A stretch of DNA of 64,000 bases from Mariniphaga sp. (GCA_024636975.1 JAGXGA010000011.1:1-64000), one strand, 5' to 3'. Numbered from the stretch's first letter, positions 1 to 9,552 are shown. The notes: a model not told the origin generated them from the letters alone. Program-made: numbers and translations.

Positions 1-511
1 CATAAGCTGATCATTAACTCTATAAAATGTAAATTGGTCAACAGGGTGTTTGCAGTTATAAAAAGGCAAACACCATACGTGAGTATTTATCAACAAAATT
101 TTGGTTAATAAATTTGCATATATCTTAGAATTCACAGAGCCGGGAGCCGGATGGCATCCCTTCCTGTTTTTTGCACGAACGGAACATTGAAAAGCAGGGA
201 TGCTATCCATGTAGGAGCACAGAGCAGAGGGCATGGAGCACAGAGCAGAGAGCTTAGGGCAGAGAGCAGAGGGCAAAGAGCACAGATTGATGAACTGCAA
301 TTTGCGCATAGTTTTGGAGCCAATCGGGGGTGGCAGCATTAGTGCCGGCTAACGACCGTTGAACAGGTGAATCCCTGACTTTGGGTCAGCTGGTGAACAG
401 TGAAAATCATCTGCTGCCCGGTTTATAAAAGATATCGTTAAAACATTTGTTCTTCAGCAGTTGTTATTAACATTGAGATAACCCCTTATTAGTAACTAAA
501 AACATACAATT
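1..511. other. Intergenic region with dispersed repeats
   Basis: No convincing gene lies here. The opposed ORFs at 132-323 and 151-342 run through repeat sequence and look like no known protein. Bases 149-208 are one copy of the inverted GGATGGCATCC element. Bases 218-290 are a purine-rich tract built from variants of AGAGCAGAGGGCA. Around 343-353 is GCCGGCTAACGACC, which resembles GGCGGCTAACGACC near 49268. The stretch ends with the AT-rich leader of the first gene. Confidence 0.7.
149..208. repeat. GGATGGCATCC inverted element, copy 1
   Basis: The element opens with GGATGGCATCCC and closes with GGGATGCTATCC, which are nearly reverse complements. The centre is about 36 bases and contains a TTGC/GAA-type core. 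Eight further copies occur in this window, always between genes. Confidence 0.75.
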
Positions 512-1132
512 ATGGCAGATCTTAATATTAAAAAGAAAAATAACAAAAAACCGTTGCTTTGGACGGTGCTTGCGCTTATAGCAATTGTTGCAATTATATG
601 GGTAATTGCTGGCGACAATGATACTGATGATGAAGTTTATGTGGATAACGAAGAAGAAGTTGTTGCCGGTTCCGAAACGTGGGGAGATGATTCCGGCACC
701 CCGGAGGATGGTTATATTCTGGATACTGAAGCAGAGGCGGCGATTGAACAATTTGTAACATTTACCTCTGATTTGGGTGAGATTGAAATTGATCACGAGA
801 CTTCACATAAAGGAATAACCTTACTTGCCGATGCTCTGGCCTCGTTATCAGAAAACACTCAGACTGAAGTGGAGGAACTTCGGCAGCAAGCCAACCAGTT
901 GCTTGAAAACCCGATGTCGGATGAGCATGCAGGAATTATGCATGATGCTTTTGTAACTTCGGCAAACATCATTGAAAAACAAACTGCAAATAACGATGCC
1001 ATGGACGAAGAGGCCACCGAAGTTATGGAAGCTGCACAGGCTGTCGACACTGAAGTTTTGGTAACAAACCAAAAAGATGTCATCAAGAATTTCTTTGATA
1101 CAGCAGCCAATACGTTGAATAGTCTGGAATAA
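512..1132 (+). CDS. Acidic membrane-anchored hypothetical protein
   Basis: The protein is unrecognised, 206 residues long. A lysine/asparagine-rich start (KKKNNKK) is followed by one strongly hydrophobic segment at about residues 15-34, so it is probably a single-pass inner-membrane protein with its bulk outside the cytoplasm. Residues 35-75 form a very acidic, low-complexity linker rich in D, E and G. Residues 80-206 look alpha-helical, with many A, E, Q and T residues and no cysteines, and have no motif I recognise. The start ATG follows an A-rich stretch without a Shine-Dalgarno site, which is normal for Bacteroidota. It stands alone, 60 bases ahead of a secreted hydrolase on the same strand, so the two could be co-transcribed. 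No function is assigned. Confidence 0.75.
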   Translation: MADLNIKKKNNKKPLLWTVLALIAIVAIIWVIAGDNDTDDEVYVDNEEEVVAGSETWGDDSGTPEDGYILDTEAEAAIEQFVTFTSDLGEIEIDHETSHKGITLLADALASLSENTQTEVEELRQQANQLLENPMSDEHAGIMHDAFVTSANIIEKQTANNDAMDEEATEVMEAAQAVDTEVLVTNQKDVIKNFFDTAANTLNSLE

Positions 1133-1192
1133 AAACAAAACTTTTGTTTACAGGATGTTTGCCGGAGGAATGGTTTGGTTTGCTTTGTTATT

Positions 1193-2218
1193 ATGAGAAT
1201 GAAAAATTTAACACGAATGAGGTTAATTGCACTATTAATTGTATTTATAATCAGTGTACAACAATCGATAAATGCCCAAAGTAACCAATTGCAGTGGCTG
1301 GACACAGAGCTTTCCAATTATCAATACCCACATCCTGTTTCCATTTTAACACTTCATATCCAGGAACAGGTTTTAAAAATGGCTTATATGGATGTGAAAC
1401 CTGACAATTATAATGGAAAGAACATTGTTCTGCTGCATGGAAAGAATTTTAATGGAGCCTATTGGAAAACTACAATTGAAAATTTAACCAAAGAAGGTTT
1501 TCGTGTAATCGTGCCTGATCAGATTGGTTTTGGAAAATCATCAAAGCCCGATTATTTCCATTACACATTTCAGCAACTTGCGCAAAACACTAAAACTTTA
1601 CTTGATTCATTGCAAATAACAAAAACAGCTGTTTTAGGACATTCAATGGGCGGCATGTTGGCTACCCGTTTTGCTCTAATGTATCCTGGTACTGCTGAAA
1701 AACTAATATTGGAAAATCCTATCGGACTTGAGGACTGGAAACTTAAGGTGCCCTACAAACCTGTAGATTGGTGGTATGAAAATGAACTTAAAAAAAGCTA
1801 CGAAAGCATCAAAGAATATCAGTTAAGCAATTACTATGATGACAAATGGAAGCCGGAATATGATCAGTGGGTCAACCTGCTTGCAGGATGGACATTAAAC
1901 TCCGACTATGAAACCATAGCCTGGAACGCTGCTCTTACCTATGATATGATTTTCACACAACCTGTGGTTTATGAATTTAAAAACATAACTGCACCTACAC
2001 TCTTAATTATTGGCACCAGAGACAGGACTGCTCTTGGCAAGCCACTTGTATCTCCTGAAACAAGAAAGACTATGGGACTTTATAATGAATTGGGTAAAAA
2101 AACTCAAAAAACAATTCCTGATGCACAATTAGTTGAGCTGGAAGATGTAGGGCATTTGCCACATATTGAAAAGTTTAATGCATTTATAAATCCATTAATA
2201 GCATTTCTTAATAAATAA
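1193..2218 (+). CDS. Secreted alpha/beta hydrolase
   Basis: This is an alpha/beta-hydrolase-fold protein, probably an esterase or a related hydrolase, exported by the Sec pathway. The track opens at a TTG (1175). I prefer the in-frame ATG at 1193 because it gives a normal signal peptide (basic MRMKNLTRMR, hydrophobic LIALLIVFIISV, then SINAQ). Visible family features are the oxyanion-loop HGKNFNG, the nucleophile elbow GHSMGG, an acid-loop region around GTRDRT, and the late histidine in DVGHLPHIEKF. Length (about 340 aa) fits the family. A GGAGG precedes the TTG, so the longer start cannot be excluded. The substrate cannot be read from sequence. It converges with the DUF4249 gene on the other strand. 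Confidence 0.85.
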   Translation: MRMKNLTRMRLIALLIVFIISVQQSINAQSNQLQWLDTELSNYQYPHPVSILTLHIQEQVLKMAYMDVKPDNYNGKNIVLLHGKNFNGAYWKTTIENLTKEGFRVIVPDQIGFGKSSKPDYFHYTFQQLAQNTKTLLDSLQITKTAVLGHSMGGMLATRFALMYPGTAEKLILENPIGLEDWKLKVPYKPVDWWYENELKKSYESIKEYQLSNYYDDKWKPEYDQWVNLLAGWTLNSDYETIAWNAALTYDMIFTQPVVYEFKNITAPTLLIIGTRDRTALGKPLVSPETRKTMGLYNELGKKTQKTIPDAQLVELEDVGHLPHIEKFNAFINPLIAFLNK

Positions 2219-2233
2219 CGTTAAAAGAGTTTA

Positions 2234-3124
2234 TCACTTATTCAACTGGTTCCCGATGGCCTCATCAATAACAACCTTATTGGATGCAGAAACATCGTGG
2301 GCTGTAAACAACCCCAGTACTTTACTGCCGTCGTCAGATACAAAATTGCCTTTGATATTGGCCGGGGGAACGCTGAACAATCCTCCTGTTTGCCCCTGTT
2401 CGAATACCTGGTAATAATACAGCCACCCAAATTCGGAAACGGAAGTCTGTTTCACCTGGATGGTATCGCCAAGGTTTAATAGCCGGTTTTCAGGTTTATT
2501 CAGATCATGAAAATCGGTGAAAATTTCGAACCCGTTGATGTAATTCCCGTCGACCTGTTCATCGCTGGCAATGGCCAGGTATTCTGCATTTCCCAAATGT
2601 TTATTGTTGATATAAATATCCCATTTGTAATAATTACCAATTCCCGGAGTTTCGTTTCCGTAAATAAAAATCCCCAGAAAACGGTGGTTGCCACGCAGCG
2701 AAGAATGTACCTGGATGGAATCGACAGGTTCCACTTTCGTGAGTGTATCGCTGGCAGTGAGTACTGTTTCACCGGTGGTAACCGAAACGGTGTACTTTTT
2801 ATTGATTTCCCCCAGGTAGGATGCTCCTTCCCCGGTCACATAGAGTCCAGGTTTTGCAGGGTCTTCCACGAGCTGAATCGTTTTAGGTGGCTGGGAATCG
2901 TCGGAAATGATTACAACTGCATTGCTGATTCCCCTGTATGGCTCCGACGAATTCACCGGCTGCGATTTGTACAAAAAAACATAGGGATTGTCTTCGTTGG
3001 TTATTTTGGCAGTAACGGCATAGAGACCCGTATCTTCATCGCTCAGGCTGATATCGATGACGTCTTCGCAGGCATTCAGCAGGAGGGATAAAAAAACTAT
3101 AATGAAAAAGTATTTTGTATTCAT
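2234..3124 (-). CDS. DUF4249 lipoprotein
   Basis: Outer-membrane-associated lipoprotein of the DUF4249 family, 296 aa. The N-terminus has a lipoprotein signal with the lipobox LLNAC, followed by EDVIDI, which is typical of this family. The rest is beta-rich, consistent with an immunoglobulin-like start and a larger C-terminal domain. The gene sits 11 bases downstream of the TonB-dependent receptor on the same strand. This pairing is standard in Bacteroidota, where DUF4249 proteins are thought to be surface partners of a receptor with a CarboxypepD_reg-like domain. The transported ligand is unknown. The family call comes from the N-terminal pattern and the neighbour. Confidence 0.85.
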   Translation of the reverse strand: MNTKYFFIIVFLSLLLNACEDVIDISLSDEDTGLYAVTAKITNEDNPYVFLYKSQPVNSSEPYRGISNAVVIISDDSQPPKTIQLVEDPAKPGLYVTGEGASYLGEINKKYTVSVTTGETVLTASDTLTKVEPVDSIQVHSSLRGNHRFLGIFIYGNETPGIGNYYKWDIYINNKHLGNAEYLAIASDEQVDGNYINGFEIFTDFHDLNKPENRLLNLGDTIQVKQTSVSEFGWLYYYQVFEQGQTGGLFSVPPANIKGNFVSDDGSKVLGLFTAHDVSASNKVVIDEAIGNQLNK

Positions 3125-3135
3125 TGGAAAATAAT

Positions 3136-5481
3136 TTAAAAGTTAAAATTATAGGTAACAGATGGAATAACGGTGCCGATTATTGAAAGCCGCATGGCTT
3201 CGGTAACTGATGGATTAGCTTCATTTTGCCTGAAATAGACCGAATAGGCATTTCTGCGTGCATACACATTGTAGAGTGATACATTCAGAGAACGTTTTAT
3301 TTTTCTCGTTTCATTCTTTTTCGGGTTGTAGGTAAGCGAAAAATCGAGCCTGTGGTAATCGGGAATGCGGTTGCCGTTTCTGTCGGAATAGTAGAAGATC
3401 GTGTTGCCTTGTACATCGTATTTTGCCGCGGGATAGGTTACAGGGTTACCGGTTGAATAAACCCAGTTGGCAGACATCGACAACTGTTGGTTCAGATCGT
3501 AATTCAGAATAAACGAAACATCGTGTGTACGGTCGTATGTGGAAGGGTAGGCCTTACCCTCATTAATTCCCGGCACCTTTCGCATTGATTTTGCCAGCGT
3601 GTATCCCAGCCATCCTGTAATTTTGCCCTCCTGCTTTTTTACAAGGAATTCCAAGCCATAAGCATAACCGCTGCCGGTCAGCAGTTCGGTTTCCAGGTTC
3701 TCGTTCAGGAACAGTTGGGCTCCGTCCTTGTAATCCAGAATGTTTTTAGTGTCTTTAAAATAAACCTCTACCGAGGTTTCAAAGGCGTTGCCTGCTAAAT
3801 TCAGGAAATATCCGGCAGCTACCTGATCCGAAATCAGGGGTTTAATGTATTTGCTTGAAGGCAGCCAGATATCGAGCGGTGTGGGAGAATTGGTATTCGA
3901 AATCAGATGAAGGTTTTGCACCATGCGGTTATAGGATGCTTTTACCGAGCTTGCGCTTCCGGTGGTTAGTTTAAATGAAAGTCGGGGTTCGAGGTGCACA
4001 TAAGGCGAACCTATTTTTTCCCACTTTTCATAAACTTTTTCACTTATTATCTCACCGGCATCAGGGGCCTCCGGATTTTGATACCCCCTTACTTTTCCTT
4101 CTCCGATTTGCTGGAATACCGATAGACGCATTCCGTATTTAACTGTAAGCAGCGTTCCTATTTTCTGTTCGTTGGAGGCATAAACCGCTCCGTTGATTGC
4201 ATTGTAATTGGTAAGTTTCAGCGATTCGAAGAATGAATTCTCATTGGTGCCAATGTTTCCCGGTTCGAAATGGTGCTTTATTATGTTGATTCCGAAGTTT
4301 AATTTGTTCTCGGAATTCAGGTACCAGGTAAAATCTTCCTTAAAATTAAGGTCCTCTATTTGGGAATTCCAGTCGAACTGATCGGCAGAATTTTCCGGAA
4401 CCCCAAGGTTATAACGGTATTGGGAATAAATGAATGAGGTATTGGAAAAAAGCTGGTTTCCGAAGATGTGGTTCCAGCGGGCGGTAGTGGTCAGGTTCCC
4501 CCATTTCATATAAATTGATTCGCCCAGTTTGAAAAAGTCGTCGCCGGTGTATGCCGATATAAAAAGCCGGTCATTGTTCGAAAACCGAATGTTTGTTTTC
4601 ATGTTCAGGTCATAGAAATACAAACGGTTTTCCTTAAGTGCTTCTATGCCAACCAGCTTTCCAAGTACATCGGCGTAAGTTCTTCTTCCCGAAACGATAA
4701 AACTCCATTTATCTTTTATTACCGGTCCCTCCAGGGTCAGACGACTCGAAATATTCCCGATTCCGCCCTGTCCGTGAAATTCGTTGATGTGGCCGTCTTT
4801 CATCCGGATATCGATAACCGATGAGGCTTTTCCGCCGTACTGTGCCGGGATCCCTCCTTTATACACTTCGATGTCCTTAATGGCGTCGGAATTAAAAACG
4901 GAGAAGAAACCCATTAGATGCGATGCATTGTATACGGGTGCTTCATCGAGGATCAGCAAATTCTCGTCGGGGCCGCCACCACGGACATACAGCCCTGAGC
5001 TGCCTTCGCCGCCGTTCTGTATTCCGGGCAGAAGGGTCATGGTTCTCAGTACATCTATTTCGCCCATAAACGACGGAAGTTTTTTGACCATTTGCATAGG
5101 GATTTTTTCCCTGCTCATTTCAACACCCTCAACATTCCGGTCTTTTGGGGTACCTGAAACGATTACTTCGATCAGGTTTTGAGTGTCTTCATTCAATTTG
5201 ACATTCAGCTCCTGGTTTTTATGTAGTTCAACTTCAATGGTACGGGTTTCGTAACCCACGTAGGAAAAGGCGATTTTGTGCGAACCCCCTGGAAGTGTGA
5301 GCGAATAAAAACCATATTGGTTAGATGATCCTCCTGTTTGATTTCCGGGAACGTAACATGTGACTCCGATCAGGGTTTCTCCGCTGCCGGCATCCCTGAT
5401 GTATCCGCTAACTGTGAAGGTTTGTGGGTATCCCTTCAAAAACAGAGACAAAAGCGTCAGAATTAAAAATAAGTACTTCAT
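3136..5481 (-). CDS. TonB-dependent receptor with carboxypeptidase-regulatory-like domain
   Basis: Outer-membrane active transporter, 781 aa. A signal peptide (KYLFLILTLLSLFLKGYPQ) is followed by a CarboxypepD_reg-like beta sandwich at about residues 22-105 (VSGYIRDAGSGETLIGVTCY). The plug domain at about 115-230 contains LPSFMGEIDVLRTMTLLPG and GLYVRGGGPDENLILLD-like sequence, and a long beta-barrel runs to the C-terminus. The last residues, SVTYNFNF, end in phenylalanine as outer-membrane barrels do. It is co-directional with the DUF4249 gene downstream, so the pair probably works as one uptake or surface system. No sigma/anti-sigma pair is adjacent. The substrate is not predictable from this sequence. 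Confidence 0.9.
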   Translation of the reverse strand: MKYLFLILTLLSLFLKGYPQTFTVSGYIRDAGSGETLIGVTCYVPGNQTGGSSNQYGFYSLTLPGGSHKIAFSYVGYETRTIEVELHKNQELNVKLNEDTQNLIEVIVSGTPKDRNVEGVEMSREKIPMQMVKKLPSFMGEIDVLRTMTLLPGIQNGGEGSSGLYVRGGGPDENLLILDEAPVYNASHLMGFFSVFNSDAIKDIEVYKGGIPAQYGGKASSVIDIRMKDGHINEFHGQGGIGNISSRLTLEGPVIKDKWSFIVSGRRTYADVLGKLVGIEALKENRLYFYDLNMKTNIRFSNNDRLFISAYTGDDFFKLGESIYMKWGNLTTTARWNHIFGNQLFSNTSFIYSQYRYNLGVPENSADQFDWNSQIEDLNFKEDFTWYLNSENKLNFGINIIKHHFEPGNIGTNENSFFESLKLTNYNAINGAVYASNEQKIGTLLTVKYGMRLSVFQQIGEGKVRGYQNPEAPDAGEIISEKVYEKWEKIGSPYVHLEPRLSFKLTTGSASSVKASYNRMVQNLHLISNTNSPTPLDIWLPSSKYIKPLISDQVAAGYFLNLAGNAFETSVEVYFKDTKNILDYKDGAQLFLNENLETELLTGSGYAYGLEFLVKKQEGKITGWLGYTLAKSMRKVPGINEGKAYPSTYDRTHDVSFILNYDLNQQLSMSANWVYSTGNPVTYPAAKYDVQGNTIFYYSDRNGNRIPDYHRLDFSLTYNPKKNETRKIKRSLNVSLYNVYARRNAYSVYFRQNEANPSVTEAMRLSIIGTVIPSVTYNFNF

Positions 5482-5797
5482 AAATAAAATGTTTAATTGT
5501 TTCCTGCTTTCACTGTCAGGTGACAGAATTATTGGCCGGGATTTTTACCCTGTTTATAATCTGCCGCAAAAGTGAATATTTACCTTCCCCTGGAAAAATA
5601 AAACTTAATGAAGGGGTGTTTTTTGTCGGTGAATCCCCCTTCCTGTATTTTAAGTGCTTTTGTACTATCTGATACAGTAGAGTAGGATTAAAATAAAATA
5701 TGTCAGTTGTATAACTTCTATGGCAATAAAAAATGTAATTTCATCTGCCTAATTGTATAGGTGATATTTTGCAAATGATCATATAAAGGGAAGTTAT
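5482..5797. other. Divergent intergenic region
   Basis: This separates the TonB receptor (minus) from the CPBP protease gene (plus), so promoters for both must lie here. It is AT-rich. I see no clear TAnnTTTG box in good position on either strand, no repeat-family copy and no RNA gene. Confidence 0.6.
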
Positions 5798-6580
5798 ATG
5801 GGAATTAATTTAAATGTCAATTCGGTAAAATCATTACAACAAAAAACAAATGAAGGAATACCTAGATGGAGATTTCTGTTAATTGTTGTTTTTTCGAGGC
5901 CCTTACTATTATTTATTGCACATTTGATTTTTGCCGTTGTATTTGCTGTACTTGGAGATAAAACGCCATTTAAGACAGCCGGTCCCTATTGGTCAGTTTA
6001 TGGCACAATTGCTGATATTGGATGTTTGCTCCTTTTGAAGGTTGGGATGCAAAAGGAAGGGATGCGAATTGCCGATCTTATATCATTCGATAAAAAGAAA
6101 TTGCCTAAGGATATCTTGTGGGGGTTGGGAATATGGTTTGCAGGTGGCTTAATTGTGATTTTGGGCAGCAAACTGGCAGGTATAATTACATACGGCAGTT
6201 TCACTCCGATTTTTCCGGAGGGTGCTTATATAAGGAAGCTGCCATTATGGGCTGTTTTATATAGCAGAATAATTTGGTGGATTATCTGGTCAGTCACCGA
6301 AGAGCTTACTTACAACGGATATTTGCTACCCCGCCTGCAGATAGTTTTCGGCAGCAAATGGAAAGCTTTAATTCTTGTTTGCTTTTCATGGTCGTTAATG
6401 CATTGTTTTTTACCTTTTATTAATTTACAACATGCGCTGTATATGTTTATCATGTTCATTCCTTTAACACTGTTTTTAAGTATAATGTATTTGGTTTTCA
6501 GGAGACTGACGCCTCTCATCATAGGCCATTGGTTAATGGATTTAGGGAATGTGTTTTTAATGACTACTATTTTACCTTAA
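5798..6580 (+). CDS. CPBP-family intramembrane protease-like protein
   Basis: Polytopic membrane protein of 260 aa related to the CPBP (CAAX protease/bacteriocin-processing, Abi) family of glutamic intramembrane proteases. About six to eight hydrophobic segments are visible. The three family motifs are recognisable: EELTYNGYL at about residue 168, the SWSLMHC histidine at about 200, and HWLMDLGN near 247. In the usual first motif, EExxxR, an arginine follows the glutamates. Here that position is asparagine, so catalytic competence is uncertain. No bacteriocin or immunity genes are adjacent. The call rests on motif order and topology. Confidence 0.8.
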   Translation: MGINLNVNSVKSLQQKTNEGIPRWRFLLIVVFSRPLLLFIAHLIFAVVFAVLGDKTPFKTAGPYWSVYGTIADIGCLLLLKVGMQKEGMRIADLISFDKKKLPKDILWGLGIWFAGGLIVILGSKLAGIITYGSFTPIFPEGAYIRKLPLWAVLYSRIIWWIIWSVTEELTYNGYLLPRLQIVFGSKWKALILVCFSWSLMHCFLPFINLQHALYMFIMFIPLTLFLSIMYLVFRRLTPLIIGHWLMDLGNVFLMTTILP

Positions 6581-6647
6581 CTCAAAGTGATTAGCCAATA
6601 TAAGATTGCAGTTTTTTCCATTCCTAATAAATCACAAAATATAAATA

Positions 6648-6706
6648 AATCACAGTTCAGACAATGAGTGAGTTTGGTTTCCGGCGGCTGTCTGAAAACT
6701 GTGATT
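6648..6706. terminator. Inverted repeat between convergent genes
   Basis: AATCACAGTTCAGACA (6648-6663) pairs with TGTCTGAAAACTGTGATT (6689-6706) apart from two unpaired bases, across a 25-base loop. It lies between the end of the plus-strand CPBP gene and the end of the minus-strand FAD oxidoreductase gene, so a bidirectional terminator is the simplest reading. There is no strong flanking T-tract, which keeps this tentative. Confidence 0.4.
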
Positions 6707-6845
6707 CCTGTGATTTGAACTTGCCTTAAATCCTGTTTGAAGAAATGCGTTTAAAACCTTTTTATCATGCAAAGATTTTTATTTTTTGTCTAATGCTATT
6801 GGCAATAGCAGATTGAAGCCAACGGCACTGCAGAAAGAAAAAACT

Positions 6846-8213
6846 TCATTTAAAAATTGATTTGTAATTTATATCTTGTGGCAGAAGGTTGTTTAAAGCA
6901 GCTTTTGCTGCAACCATACCAGCTGCCTCACCCATGGCCACTGCATTTCCTGTGACCCGGTAACTGGCATGAGCAAAAAAGTCGCCGCTAATGCAGCGTC
7001 CGGCCATCATTAGTCCATTTACATCTTTTGCAATCAATGAGCGTAAAGGGATATCATAGGGTTGAGCTTTTATGCCATGGCTCCCATATCCTCCTCCAGC
7101 ATTTTTTTCAAGTGAGTGAACATCAACCGTGAATGTTGCCCTGCACACAGCATCATCAAACCGCGCACCTTTTATCAGATCATTGCCGGTGAGGGTATAT
7201 ATCCCATGAATCCGACGCCCCTCGCGGATGCCAATTTGGCCAGCTGTGGCAGCAATCCGCACTTCCGACCACATACCTCCCAACGATCTCAATCCGTCAA
7301 TAATTTTATTAACTTCAAGGCGCGCTTCGATGGTGGCTTTTGTGATTTGCGTAGCATTAACTGCTGATACACCATATTGATGGTTTGCCATCATTGCAAT
7401 CATCCCCGGACGGATCCCAAACAATGTGGGCATGGTATAACTTGCTTCAACACCCCCGCGTTTAATTTCCGCATAAAATTTTCGTTTAGAGTCTTCGGTT
7501 GTACCACCTTTACCGGCCATTAAGCCATTGGAGACCAGTTTTTTTTCATCCAATCCAACTAAAATTGCCATTAGCGACATGGGCTGGACTTTTCCTGTTT
7601 CAGGGTGGCCCAATTCAAATTTACATCCGGTATGAGTAGCCAAATCTCCGTTTCCCGTTGCATCAATAAAAACTTTGGCCTTCCATGCTTCACGACCTGA
7701 AAAACTTTCGGTTACAATGTGTTCCAGTTTATTCCGACTGTTCCTGTAAGCTGCAGTTACCCTGGTGTGCAGGTGAACATCCACTAAAGATTCCAGGCAC
7801 ATTTGATCAAGAGTAAATTTCATTAATTCAGCATCATAAACTTTTGCAGAATACTGAGCATTACTTTTTTCAAGTCTGTCGACCAGTTCTCTCATAATAC
7901 CGGATTTGTTCTCAAAATCTATGATGTTACTCAATAAACCTGAAGTCCAGACACCTCCCAGACAACCATACATTTCTATTAATGTAGTTTTTGCGCCCAT
8001 CCGTGCCGAGCTTATTGCTGCTGCAATTCCAGCTGGACCTCCTCCACAAACAATAACATCAGTTTCTCTGCACACCGGCAAGATCCGTGCAGGTTCATTA
8101 AATTCAGATGTTTTTCCGGAAAAGGAATTGATATTGGGTGCAACAGTATAAAATGGAATAAATGCCCCAGCCAGGGCACCAGTCTTTAAAAATGTCCTTC
8201 TTTTAGTTTTCAT
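6846..8213 (-). CDS. Tat-exported FAD-dependent oxidoreductase
   Basis: FAD-dependent oxidoreductase of the FAD_oxidored type, 455 aa, probably periplasmic. The N-terminus is a twin-arginine signal (KRRTFLKTG, then a hydrophobic stretch). The dinucleotide-binding loop VCGGGPAGIAAAISSARMG starts at about residue 55, and the C-terminal FAD motif RVTGNAVAMGEAAGMVAAKAA is near residue 420. Members of this family often accompany polysaccharide or uronate degradation genes in Bacteroidota, but no such cluster adjoins it here. The substrate is unknown. The gene is monocistronic, with 290 bases of AT-rich sequence upstream. Confidence 0.88.
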   Translation of the reverse strand: MKTKRRTFLKTGALAGAFIPFYTVAPNINSFSGKTSEFNEPARILPVCRETDVIVCGGGPAGIAAAISSARMGAKTTLIEMYGCLGGVWTSGLLSNIIDFENKSGIMRELVDRLEKSNAQYSAKVYDAELMKFTLDQMCLESLVDVHLHTRVTAAYRNSRNKLEHIVTESFSGREAWKAKVFIDATGNGDLATHTGCKFELGHPETGKVQPMSLMAILVGLDEKKLVSNGLMAGKGGTTEDSKRKFYAEIKRGGVEASYTMPTLFGIRPGMIAMMANHQYGVSAVNATQITKATIEARLEVNKIIDGLRSLGGMWSEVRIAATAGQIGIREGRRIHGIYTLTGNDLIKGARFDDAVCRATFTVDVHSLEKNAGGGYGSHGIKAQPYDIPLRSLIAKDVNGLMMAGRCISGDFFAHASYRVTGNAVAMGEAAGMVAAKAALNNLLPQDINYKSIFK

Positions 8214-8505
8214 ATTGTGCTGTTGAGCAATAATGATAAAAGATCAAATAAAGCATTTTTTTTTGAAAAGAATTAAGGACAGGATTATTTTATAAATTAC
8301 AAATCCAGACCCATGTGGAAGGCATATATGGGAGTTTTCGAATTATTTGGCAATAAGTATTATCATTTACGGAAGAATACCACCGATGTACCTTCGGGTG
8401 TAAAGGTATTCTGATTCTGATTAACCCTTTTGGAACCTAATAACTACTATAGGGTTGACTATTGTGTATGTCAGACTTTGCTTTGGTTTGTTATTGAATA
8501 CGCTT

Positions 8506-8985
8506 TTAAAACAAAACGCGGTTCACTTTTTTCATATATGTCTGATAAGATTCACCAAAAACCTGTGCAAGCATTTTTTCTTCTTCCCCGATAAATCTTA
8601 TTAATGCAATGTACATGGTTAGGGCTGCCAGCAGGAAAATCCAGTTGTTCAGGATACCTGCCAGTCCGGGTAGAATAAATACAATCCAGGCGGTGTAAAT
8701 GGGATTTCGTGATATTAAATACACTCCGGTAGTAATCAATATTCCTTTTGGAAACCCTTTAGCAAACTGAACTACTGCACAGATCCAGAACAGAATGCCG
8801 GTTACGAGCAGCAACCAGCCTGTAAAGATTAGTATTTCATCATATCTAAAAGGAAAGGCAGAAACGGAAGGAAGGAAAATCTGAAATGCAATTCCTGCCA
8901 AAAGGAATGGCAACATTGTACGAAAGATTTTTGGCCCGACACCAGTTGCGCTTAATTGGTAAGGTGAATGAAATTTTGGCTTCAT
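8506..8985 (-). CDS. Isoprenylcysteine carboxylmethyltransferase-like membrane protein
   Basis: Integral membrane methyltransferase-like protein (ICMT/PEMT superfamily), 159 aa, with four or five hydrophobic segments. The diagnostic C-terminal half is present: TTGVYLISRNPIYTAWIVF (the RNPxY-type SAM-binding stretch) followed by the GEEEKMLAQVFGESYQTYM helix. Bacterial members act on unknown small molecules or lipids; true prenyl-protein substrates are not expected. Its start codon overlaps the stop of the upstream minus-strand gene by four bases, so the two are translationally coupled. Confidence 0.82.
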   Translation of the reverse strand: MKPKFHSPYQLSATGVGPKIFRTMLPFLLAGIAFQIFLPSVSAFPFRYDEILIFTGWLLLVTGILFWICAVVQFAKGFPKGILITTGVYLISRNPIYTAWIVFILPGLAGILNNWIFLLAALTMYIALIRFIGEEEKMLAQVFGESYQTYMKKVNRVLF

Positions 8986-9404
8986 GATCTTCTGTTTTTT
9001 AACTTTTTAGCATTACCCTTTTTCTCGTTTTCGGCATTTGGGTTTAATTGAACCTCGCCGATATCAATTCGTGGAAGAACAGCCAGGATATTCAACCCGG
9101 CTATGTTTCTTTTTTCAAATCCCGGTTCGCTGATTTCGAGGAAGTAATTACCAGGCGTTAGCATGGAAATGACAAAACTACCATCGCTGTTTGAAATGGT
9201 GCCGGCAACCATCGATGAGTCGGTTGCCGAGAACAGGGTAACCGCAGCACATTCCAGCGGTTGATTTGAAGCGGCGTTCCGGATGCATCCGCTGATCCTT
9301 CCGGTTCCGCCCACTTCAATTTTCATAGCTCCTGAGGCATTTATCCATAAAACAGGTAATAGAAAAATCACCAGGACTTTGGATAAACTGATTCTTGTTT
9401 TCAT
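8982..9404 (-). CDS. Secreted carboxypeptidase-regulatory-like domain protein, probably truncated
   Basis: About 140 aa from the preferred ATG at 9404 (MKTRISLSKVLVIF), which starts a clean signal peptide. The track start at 9452 adds an unlikely polar leader. Residues 35-115 form one CarboxypepD_reg-like beta sandwich (GCIRNAASNQPLECAAV, then SDGSFVISMLTPGNYFLEIS). The last 20 residues are lysine/asparagine-rich (ENEKKGNAKKLKNRRS). In relatives this domain normally leads into a large outer-membrane beta-barrel of several hundred residues. Here the barrel is missing and the ICMT-like gene begins directly, so the gene looks like the N-terminal stub of a barrel protein. It may still be a functional small secreted protein. 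Confidence 0.7.
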   Translation of the reverse strand: MKTRISLSKVLVIFLLPVLWINASGAMKIEVGGTGRISGCIRNAASNQPLECAAVTLFSATDSSMVAGTISNSDGSFVISMLTPGNYFLEISEPGFEKRNIAGLNILAVLPRIDIGEVQLNPNAENEKKGNAKKLKNRRS

Positions 9405-9552
9405 AGTGTTAATTGTTTTCTGTTTTTCATTGCTGAACCAAATTTCGAACAATTAATACCGATATGAAATTTTATTAAGGTGAATGACGGATATTTACTG
9501 ATGAACGGTTTTTTAGAGGGAACAAGTTTGTTTTACACAGGTGTTTCAGATA

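Noticed and set aside
151-342. 63-aa ORFs on both strands (132-323 and 151-342)
   Set aside because: They run through a repeat element and a purine tract on opposite strands and have low-complexity translations.
2234-5481. Polysaccharide utilization locus (SusC/SusD)
   Set aside because: The receptor is paired with a DUF4249 lipoprotein, not SusD, and the GH43 gene is 10 kb away on the other strand.
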